A stretch of 12,136 nt of DNA from Clostridia bacterium (lineage in GTDB: Bacteria > Bacillota > Clostridia > Oscillospirales > CAG-272). Below, in pieces: positions 1 to 5,514 of the stretch (positions are counted from its first letter, which is position 1; every line of letters starts with the position of its first letter). The translations under genes and the position numbers were made by a program. Location: contig JAFQUL010000018.1 of NCBI GenBank assembly GCA_017408535.1, positions 1-12,136 on the forward strand, written 5' to 3'. The notes below the pieces were generated by a model, which saw only the letters and a list, made by a program, of their open reading frames with translations, did no database searches and was not told the origin of the DNA.

Positions 1-32
1 ACCTCGGAGCTGTTTTCATCTGTATATAAAGA

Positions 33-65
33 AAAATCCGACCATCTTTTCGATGATCGGATTTT
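33..65. terminator. Bidirectional hairpin terminator ahead of the lipoprotein gene
   Basis: Positions 33-46 pair with 52-65: a 14-bp stem with one C-A mismatch (42/56) around a 5-nt loop at 47-51. The left arm begins AAAA and the right arm ends TTTT followed by CTCTT, so it could stop transcripts from either side. No complete gene is visible to its left (1-32). The bases between this hairpin and the lipoprotein gene (66-115) hold no recognisable promoter or Shine-Dalgarno site. Confidence 0.65.
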
Positions 66-115
66 CTCTTGTCCCGTACCGGCTTTCACCCATTGGTCAA
101 TTTTTGTCCCTTTGA

Positions 116-1639
116 GCGAAAACCCTTCTGATCGCCTTTATTATTTTGACTGCCGCTGTGCTCCTGTTAGCTTCCTGCGATGAAGCTGACGGACAGCCTG
201 CGGGAACAAGCCAGAACAAAGACACCGAACCCCAGCATACTCATGAGTATGCTCCGGCTGACTGTACCTCACCATCGACCTGCAGCTGTGGGGAAACAGA
301 GGGAGACCCGCTCGGTCATGATCCCGAAGCTGCCACCTGTACCGAAGACTCTGTCTGCTTACGTTGCGGCGAGACTGTAGGTGAGGCTCTCGGACATGAT
401 GCCGCTGATCCTACCTGTACCGATGCTTCTGTCTGTTCGCGCTGCGGCGAGACTATAGGTGAGGCTCTCGGGCATGATGCCACTGAAGCTACCTGTACCG
501 ATGCCTCCGTCTGCTCCCGCTGTAATATAACACTGGCCGGGGCACTTGGTCACAGTGCCACAGCCGCTACATGTACCACTCCTTCTGCCTGCACCCGCTG
601 TATGAAAACATTTGGTGAAGCACTGGGACACAGTTTAAGCGAAGCTACATGCACCACCCCCGCCACCTGCTCTCGCTGCAGTAAAACCGTGGGAGAGGCA
701 CTGGGACACAAGCTGAAAAGTGCGACTTGCACCACAGCCACATACTGCACCCTATGTGAAAAAAAGATCGGTAAAAAGCTTGGACATTTATGGGATGACG
801 CCACATGTACAGACCCCGCAAAATGTTTACGCTGTAAAATAAAGATAGGTGACCCTCTCGGACACAAATTCAACGGCAATACCTGCTCCAGTTGCGGTGT
901 ATTAGACCCGGACTTTCCTATCGGCATCAACGCCCTGAGACCGGATTATAATCTTGGCGAATGCCGTGATCTGAGTGGCGATATTTCTGTGGTTATCTTC
1001 TATATGAACAACTCAGAGAGCAACTGGACTAAAGGAGAAATGTCATCTTTTAACACAAATGAGATAATGCCGGGACTGAGATTCCTTGAAAATGAAGCCA
1101 AAAAACACGCAATTGACCTGAAATTAACTGTAAAGCAAAGCTATTCCCTGTCATACAGCGGCAGTGTAGACTATGAAGAATATGTATCCACCGATATACT
1201 TCAGCAAGCGGCACAACAGCTCGGTTATCCCACAGATGATAAGATGATCGAGTCACTTAAGTCTACCTACGGAACCGAGGTAATCTGCATTACCGCGTTT
1301 GACCAGCACGGCACGGGATATGCCATAAATCCCCCCAGAGGTTCGGGATATGATATCGTTGAGCACATAATTATGTTTACCCGTGACACGGTTACAAATG
1401 AAGTAATGCCCTCCGGGTCACAGGTGTCACTTGTTGCAAGTGAGATACTGTATCTGTACGGTGCAGAGGATCTCAGTTCCTCACCTACAAGAGAGTTGCT
1501 TACATACATATTCTATCCCAATGACGTCATGCTGTACCCGGCATATTATATCACCCAAAATAATATCAGCGATATTACTGCGTTTTATGTTGGCTGGACA
1601 GACAAGACACCCAACATAATGGATGATCCAAACTGGTAA
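116..1639 (+). CDS. Surface lipoprotein with C-x2-C repeats and inactivated metallopeptidase-like domain; start codon damaged
   Basis: Residues are numbered from an in-frame TTG at 146, the first usable start codon. The frame is open from 116 and reads AKTLLIAFIILTAAVLLLASC, a convincing lipoprotein signal ending in a lipobox whose Cys is residue 11. No ATG, GTG or ribosome binding site precedes it, and an in-frame TGA lies at 113-115. TTG at 146 would give a signal lacking its positive n-region. Residues 33-251 are eight units (seven of 26 residues, the first of 25) plus a partial ninth, of pattern H-x6-C-x5-C-x2-C, possibly metal-binding or stalk-like. Residues about 252-497 resemble, from memory, Clostridial metallopeptidase-like domains in which the corresponding segment reads HEILH followed by an LFGAED-type stretch. 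Here it reads SEILYLYGAED (432-442), so both zinc histidines are replaced and no proteolysis is expected. It was probably exported and lipid-anchored. Gene decay or a repurposed binding role are both possible. Confidence 0.7.
   Translation, partial: AKTLLIAFIILTAAVLLLASCDEADGQPAGTSQNKDTEPQHTHEYAPADCTSPSTCSCGETEGDPLGHDPEAATCTEDSVCLRCGETVGEALGHDAADPTCTDASVCSRCGETIGEALGHDATEATCTDASVCSRCNITLAGALGHSATAATCTTPSACTRCMKTFGEALGHSLSEATCTTPATCSRCSKTVGEALGHKLKSATCTTATYCTLCEKKIGKKLGHLWDDATCTDPAKCLRCKIKIGDPLGHKFNGNTCSSCGVLDPDFPIGINALRPDYNLGECRDLSGDISVVIFYMNNSESNWTKGEMSSFNTNEIMPGLRFLENEAKKHAIDLKLTVKQSYSLSYSGSVDYEEYVSTDILQQAAQQLGYPTDDKMIESLKSTYGTEVICITAFDQHGTGYAINPPRGSGYDIVEHIIMFTRDTVTNEVMPSGSQVSLVASEILYLYGAEDLSSSPTRELLTYIFYPNDVMLYPAYYITQNNISDITAFYVGWTDKTPNIMDDPNW
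242..898 (+). repeat. In-frame tandem 78-bp repeat array (26-residue C-x2-C units)
   Basis: Full units start at 242 (25 codons, with C-x-C in place of C-x2-C), 317, 395, 473, 551, 629, 707 and 785, with a partial unit at 863-898. Each unit has the frame H-x6-C-x5-C-x2-C and ends in a G-x2-LG type turn. Early units (317-550) are most alike at DNA level. Later ones drift toward Lys-rich versions while keeping Cys and His. The array lies wholly inside the lipoprotein gene. Confidence 0.9.
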
Positions 1640-1682
1640 GCGAATTACCACAGAGCAAATATATCCTTTTCTGATTTCTTTA

Positions 1683-1722
1683 CATTATGTTACTGTAATC
1701 TTCACATTCGGTTACTATAATC
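1683..1722 (+). promoter_or_regulatory. Pair of 18-bp direct repeats with embedded -10 box upstream of the membrane-protein pair
   Basis: CATTATGTTACTGTAATC (1683-1700) and CATTCGGTTACTATAATC (1705-1722) match at 15 of 18 positions with a 22-bp period, about two helical turns. Both contain GTTACT. The second contains a perfect TATAAT (1716-1721), but no good -35 hexamer sits 16-18 bp before it. Such spacing is typical of tandem regulator sites; LytTR-type regulators bind 9-bp repeats on a 21-22 bp period. The core only partly matches the LytTR consensus, so the regulator is unknown. Confidence 0.4.
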
Positions 1723-1741
1723 AAATAAAGGTGGTAAAATT

Positions 1742-2545
1742 ATGCAGGAAGCTGAAAAAAAGCAGTCCGGCCGTATCAGATGGATACTGCCTTTGATCTT
1801 TGCCGTTGCTATTATTTTGATCTGCGGTTTGGTTTTTATATTTAACTACAGCTCTGCCTATAATAATGATTCCGGGGCCGGGTTTATCCCGCCCAGCTTC
1901 GGTGTGATCTATTATTTCTTTTTGATAGCATTAGCCTTCATCATTGCAGCTATACTGCTGAAAGTCACACTGAGAAAACGTGTTAATATCGGGACACTTT
2001 TGTTGTCTGCCGTACTTTTACCAATACTGTGCTATCTTTTTAACTATCATTCCCTCGGTGAAAACGGGTTTTTACACTTTCTTGTGGATGACGGCGGTGT
2101 ATTAAATTTTGTCGTTATCAGCGACTATGACTTTGACGGAATGAATGACGAATATCATCATATCTTATATGATGAAAGAGAGTACTCATCGAGACACGGC
2201 GGTCATTTTGATGATACGATCATTGATTATATAGATACGACGGCCGTTGGTACAGGTGCCGCATTGTCGGGCTGTCATTGCTCTTACGATTGGGAAGAAA
2301 AAGTCATAAAGCTTTATTTGGCGGAGGGTAATGTTAAGCTAAAACAAATTAAAATCACAGTAGCTTTTCAGGATCCGTCAATGGCAGAGAAAGTATCCTT
2401 TTATTTAGGCGATACAGAGCTTGAGCACACCTTAAACGAAGGCAATACCGTTTCCATCGTTTTTGACGCCGTTTCTTCTTCAAAACTGCAAAACAGCATT
2501 GACAGAAATCACAGATATATTCCCATTAAATATGTTTTGAACTGA
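1742..2545 (+). CDS. Unrecognised membrane protein with a calcium-loop-like exported domain
   Basis: I do not recognise this 267-residue protein. AAAGGTGG at 1727-1734 is a good ribosome binding site 7 nt before the ATG. Three hydrophobic segments at about residues 14-34, 53-73 and 81-102 are followed by a roughly 165-residue hydrophilic domain. That domain contains DYDFDGMNDE (128-137), matching the DxDxDGxxDE calcium loop of EF-hand and dockerin-like modules. Two cysteines lie close together at about 178 and 180. By inside-positive reasoning the Lys/Arg-rich segments (1-13 and 74-80) are cytoplasmic, which would place the C-terminal domain outside the cell. It is followed after 43 nt by a second membrane-protein gene on the same strand, and the two probably form one transcript. 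The coding start and membrane topology are well supported; the function is not known. Confidence 0.75.
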   Translation: MQEAEKKQSGRIRWILPLIFAVAIILICGLVFIFNYSSAYNNDSGAGFIPPSFGVIYYFFLIALAFIIAAILLKVTLRKRVNIGTLLLSAVLLPILCYLFNYHSLGENGFLHFLVDDGGVLNFVVISDYDFDGMNDEYHHILYDEREYSSRHGGHFDDTIIDYIDTTAVGTGAALSGCHCSYDWEEKVIKLYLAEGNVKLKQIKITVAFQDPSMAEKVSFYLGDTELEHTLNEGNTVSIVFDAVSSSKLQNSIDRNHRYIPIKYVLN

Positions 2546-2588
2546 CAGATCGCGGTATGAAATAAAACAATGACAAAGGAGAACCACT

Positions 2589-3482
2589 ATGATAATTGAG
2601 TCTTTTTCTGAAGTAATGGCAATTTCCTTTCTGAGCTTTTTGATCTTACAATTGATCTTGTGCTTTGAGGTAAAAAAGCTGTGGGCAAGACTGATCCCCG
2701 CAGCTCTGTGTTTGGTCGCGGGAATATCGTTTATTATTTTAGTGATCTTGAATCAAAATGATTTGTCCTGTCTTTCCTGGCTTTTGGCAGCTGCCTACGT
2801 GTTATGTGCTTCAATTGGTGATGCGATCGGATGGGGTGTTTGGGCTGTTCCAGTATTGGTAAAAAAGAAAATGATCCCAGCTACAGAAAAGGTACACGAT
2901 GCGGACAAGAAAAACAGAAGAAAAAAAGCAGCAATCATACTGCTTTCCGCTACTGTGATAGCTTATATTATCAGCTTATTTGTTCCGTCCCCAAAAATGA
3001 TACTTCTTTTCTCTTCAGTATTCATCTTATCCTTAGCTCTCGTGTCCTTCGCCGGCAGTCAAAAGAAATTTCTTACAGCACTCGGCGTGACGGTGGCATA
3101 TATTATCTTAGATTACATACTTAGCTTTGTTTTCGCACGGATTGACACCTTCGGTAGTGCAGGTGAAGCGATCAGTTTTATTCTTCCCATCGGTATTTTA
3201 ATATTCACACACCTGTTTATCGGTAAAAAAACACTTGGTAAGCCAAACGTACTCATAATTATCGGTATAGTTGCGATACTTGCGGCGGATATCACCGTTT
3301 CATTATGCAGTAACATCCGGATAGTGAACTACATCTATAATAACAGCAATTTAGTCGGTCATATCACTATCTTTGATACGATAAAATTATTAGGCGATAT
3401 AGTCCGTCTCTTCAGATACGCAGGCCTGCTTCTGACGTCGCTGTTGCTTCTTTTTCCGAGAGAGAATAAAAAAACAAATTAA
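2589..3482 (+). CDS. Unrecognised polytopic membrane protein
   Basis: This 297-residue protein is strongly hydrophobic, with about nine membrane segments: roughly 8-26, 34-54, 60-90 (one long or two short), 113-132, 136-155, 160-183, 190-211, 219-241 and 278-290. A charged loop rich in Lys and Arg (about 92-112) separates a three-to-four-segment N-terminal part from the rest and is probably cytoplasmic. The N-terminal part contains GDAIGWGVWAVPVLVKKK. AAAGGAG at 2575-2581 sits 7 nt before the ATG. The gene follows the preceding membrane-protein gene closely, with no terminator between, so the two are likely co-transcribed and may act together. I see no transporter signature, catalytic motif or ATP-binding site, and do not assign a function. 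Confidence 0.75.
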   Translation: MIIESFSEVMAISFLSFLILQLILCFEVKKLWARLIPAALCLVAGISFIILVILNQNDLSCLSWLLAAAYVLCASIGDAIGWGVWAVPVLVKKKMIPATEKVHDADKKNRRKKAAIILLSATVIAYIISLFVPSPKMILLFSSVFILSLALVSFAGSQKKFLTALGVTVAYIILDYILSFVFARIDTFGSAGEAISFILPIGILIFTHLFIGKKTLGKPNVLIIIGIVAILAADITVSLCSNIRIVNYIYNNSNLVGHITIFDTIKLLGDIVRLFRYAGLLLTSLLLLFPRENKKTN

Positions 3483-3656
3483 AATCACGGGAAAGTGAGC
3501 CTGTGGCAGGGCAAGCATTAAGAAAATAATTTATTCACCGTCGCCTCCATTCTGAAGGTACCCATGGAGGCTCTGTTCCCCGCTCAAGGCACCGATACGA
3601 TCACATTAACACCTCATCTAAACATTATATGCACAGTGATCTAATAACTGCTATAT

Positions 3657-3696
3657 ATAATAAAAAACGCCCATTTGGTTGGGCGTTTTTTATTAT
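3657..3696. terminator. Strong bidirectional terminator between convergent units
   Basis: Arms 3657-3673 and 3680-3696 form a perfect 17-bp stem: a CGCCCA/TGGGCG core flanked by A6 on the left and T6 on the right, with loop TTTGGT (3674-3679). It can end the membrane-protein operon on the + strand and any transcript coming from the DUF1292 side on the - strand. The RNA-like segment at 3700-3920 begins only a few bases to its right. Confidence 0.9.
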
Positions 3697-3699
3697 TCA

Positions 3700-3920
3700 T
3701 AATGACCCACCGAGCCGTGTAAAACAAGAATGATAAACCCTGCTCTCGCAAGGCTGGTGCGGCCTCTCCGTCTTTGTGCTACCAACATCCGCATTTTGCG
3801 TCGCGCGCAGAATGCACACTGAGGCAAATGCGGGAGGTCTGCATTCCCGATGGGAGAAAGACTGCTCCATTTATTATCTTGTGGGTTTAATTGCTTGCTT
3901 TATCACGAACTAAGCAGGAA
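3700..3920 (+). ncRNA. Candidate structured noncoding RNA, family not identified
   Basis: No plausible gene covers this stretch, yet it holds long-range complementarity. ACCCA (3705-3709) pairs with UGGGU (3882-3886). AAG plus AUGAUAAA (3726-3737, with A3729 bulged) pairs with UUUAUUAU plus CUU (3870-3880). A 10-bp hairpin pairs 3791-3800 with 3806-3815 around UCGCG. GUCUUU (3770-3775) pairs with AAAGAC (3857-3862), GCCUC (3762-3766) with GAGGC (3821-3825), and CUUGCUU (3894-3900) with AAGCAGG (3912-3918). The wobbles G3732-U3875, U3796-G3810 and U3895-G3917 pair only on the + strand; the - strand copy would have A-C mismatches at each, so + is preferred. CGAGCCGUGUAAAA (3711-3724) stays unpaired between helices, as in conserved RNA cores. 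By size and multi-helix design it could be a raiA-motif or 6S-like RNA, but I could not match a consensus. A downstream + strand terminator is not visible. Confidence 0.6.
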
Positions 3921-3936
3921 GAAGACAGAGGGGATA

Positions 3937-4215
3937 TTACTCCGCGTCGTAATCGACCTCAGAGAACAGCTCATCGTCAAAGATGTCTGCTACGCGGTCA
4001 AACTCATCGTCATCGTCGATGGTTACAAGAGACTCCTCGCCGTTCTCGTCGATCTCGCTTCTGAGGATAACGTACTCCTCATCCTCGCCGACGGGGACGA
4101 GAGCCATATATGTTTTACCGTCAAGCTCGCATGAGCCTATAAGCTCAAACTGGCTTTCATTTCCTTCTTCATCTGTCAGAGTGTAAAATTCACCCTCAAA
4201 AATTTCGTCTGCCAT
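3937..4215 (-). CDS. DUF1292 family small acidic protein
   Basis: This 92-residue, very acidic protein begins MADEIFEGEFYTLTDEEGNE. A beta-rich core of about 60 residues carries the DUF1292 pattern: a repeated 'tLtDEeG.e..FeliG..eldGktYmaLvPv' segment, then 'EEYVILRSEIDENGEESLVTIDDDDEF' and an acidic tail. DUF1292 proteins (YrzB-like) are common in Firmicutes and have no established function. The start is set by AAAGGAG (4223-4229) 7 nt upstream. The gene is monocistronic, with its own consensus promoter at 4253-4281. Its 3' end faces the structured RNA candidate, and the bidirectional hairpin at 3657-3696 is the first clear terminator for it. Confidence 0.85.
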   Translation of the reverse strand: MADEIFEGEFYTLTDEEGNESQFELIGSCELDGKTYMALVPVGEDEEYVILRSEIDENGEESLVTIDDDDEFDRVADIFDDELFSEVDYDAE

Positions 4216-4252
4216 AGTAATACTCCTTTCACGGATATGTGATTACAATATA

Positions 4253-4281
4253 ATTGTATACTGTTTTCTTCAATATGTCAA
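4253..4281 (-). promoter_or_regulatory. Sigma-A promoter of the DUF1292 gene
   Basis: Reading the - strand, a perfect -35 TTGACA (4276-4281), a 17-bp spacer and a -10 TACAAT (4253-4258) predict a start near 4246 and a leader of about 30 nt carrying the AAAGGAG site. This is one of the best promoters in the window and suggests strong constitutive expression. Confidence 0.85.
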
Positions 4282-4346
4282 GATGTATTTTTGCCGTTTA
4301 CCGTCGCAAAAGAACGCTTTTTTAATATACCCCTCTGCAGAGGCGC

Positions 4347-5504
4347 TTATACGTCAAACTCGGCAATATCGGATATGACGGTATTGCTGACGTACATGCC
4401 TCTGTCGCCAAGGTAATATCTGTCTCGGTCATTCTCCATGATGCCGAGGAAAATATATTTTGACAGCTTTTCCCGGTATTTTTCGGCAAAGTCAATGCCG
4501 AACCGGTCATAGAAATCTCCCCGGGTGATACCGTCGCGAAGGCGGAGACGGAGCATAATATATTCCGCTTCTCTGTCCTTCTCCGTTATCTCCTCTGAAT
4601 ATTCTATCGGCTCACATCCCGCTTTTACTGCGGCTATATATTCAGTAAGGTCACCGATATAGCCATATCGCCTGCCGCCGAAGTATGAGTATGCCGAGGG
4701 ACCGAAGCCGATATACTCAAGAGCATCCCAGTATTTAAGATTGTGACGGCACTCCTGTCCCGGCTTTGCATAGTTGCTGATCTCATAGTGACGGTAGCCT
4801 GCCGCACGGAGCAGATCGGCGGCCATAAGGTACATTTCGTATTCACTGTCCTCGTCAGGGAGAACGAGCCTGTCCCGCATGCGTCCGAAGGGGGTGCCGT
4901 CCTCTATCTTAAGTCCGTAAAGGGATAGGTGCTCGGGAGAAAGAGCAGATACCCTCTCCACAGTTTCGGCAAATGAATCCACCGTCTGATCGGGGAGACC
5001 GTACATAAGGTCAATATTTATATTGTCAAATCCCGCATCTCTTGCGTCGGAATAAGCCGAGAGAAACTCAGAATAGCTGTGTATTCTTGAAAGAGCCTTA
5101 AGCTCGCTGTCATGACTGCTCTGAAGTCCGAAGCTGATGCGGTTAACCCCTGCCCTCTTCATTGTGTCAAGGTCGGCACGCTCAACCGTACCGGGATTAG
5201 CCTCAACGGAAAATTCGGTGTCACGCGACAGGTGAAAGGAAATAGATAACGCCTCACCTATCCTCGCTATTCCCTCTCCGCCGATGACAGTCGGAGTACC
5301 GCCGCCAAGGAATATACTGTCAACCGCATAATCGTCCGCTGTGGGTGCAAGTCTTTTTATATGCTCGACAAGGCAGAATAGGTATTCTTCCCTGTCTGCG
5401 GCTGAGAAATTCCCGGAATAAAAATCACAGTAGGCACATTTACTTTTACAAAAGGGGATATGTATATATATCCCCAATCGTTTTTTATTCTGTTTTTCAC
5501 TCAT
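4347..5504 (-). CDS. hemW: Heme chaperone HemW (radical SAM, HemN-like)
   Basis: HemW is a radical SAM protein that binds heme and delivers it to target proteins; it is related to, but distinct from, the coproporphyrinogen III dehydrogenase HemN. From ATG at 5504 it is 385 residues, normal for the family. C19-x3-C23-x2-C26 binds the 4Fe-4S cluster. The next residues are DF, not the extra Cys of true HemN, which favours HemW. GGGTPT, EANPGTV, RISFGLQS, LYGLKIEDGTPF and ISNYAKPGQECRHNLKYW follow in family order, the last including the HNLxYW heme-associated segment. A longer frame reaches 5576, but its N-terminus overlaps lepA and lacks family character. ATG 5504 lies 10 nt after the lepA stop, with only a weak, distant GAGGAA site, so translation may be coupled to lepA. 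Older annotations often call such genes hemN. Confidence 0.92.
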   Translation of the reverse strand: MSEKQNKKRLGIYIHIPFCKSKCAYCDFYSGNFSAADREEYLFCLVEHIKRLAPTADDYAVDSIFLGGGTPTVIGGEGIARIGEALSISFHLSRDTEFSVEANPGTVERADLDTMKRAGVNRISFGLQSSHDSELKALSRIHSYSEFLSAYSDARDAGFDNINIDLMYGLPDQTVDSFAETVERVSALSPEHLSLYGLKIEDGTPFGRMRDRLVLPDEDSEYEMYLMAADLLRAAGYRHYEISNYAKPGQECRHNLKYWDALEYIGFGPSAYSYFGGRRYGYIGDLTEYIAAVKAGCEPIEYSEEITEKDREAEYIMLRLRLRDGITRGDFYDRFGIDFAEKYREKLSKYIFLGIMENDRDRYYLGDRGMYVSNTVISDIAEFDV

Positions 5505-5514
5505 AGCAAAGAGA

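Noticed and set aside
242..898. CRISPR array
   Set aside because: The repeats are contiguous 78-bp in-frame coding units with conserved Cys/His, and there are no unique spacers.
3543..3571. 8-bp inverted repeat GCCTCCAT/ATGGAGGC after the second membrane-protein gene as a terminator
   Set aside because: It has a 13-nt loop and no T-run follows. The hairpin at 3657-3696 is a much better terminator.
3659..3920. The RNA candidate read on the - strand, ended by the 3657-3696 terminator
   Set aside because: The terminator placement is attractive, but three helices would each gain an A-C mismatch and no - strand promoter is visible. It remains the main alternative.
3850..4134. 94-codon + strand frame overlapping the RNA candidate and the DUF1292 gene
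   Set aside because: It lacks a ribosome binding site and is mostly antisense to a well-supported gene that has its own promoter.
4332..4343. 12-bp palindrome CCTCTGCAGAGG after hemW as a terminator or operator
   Set aside because: As a hairpin it has only 4 bp and no U-tract on the - strand. It may be chance.
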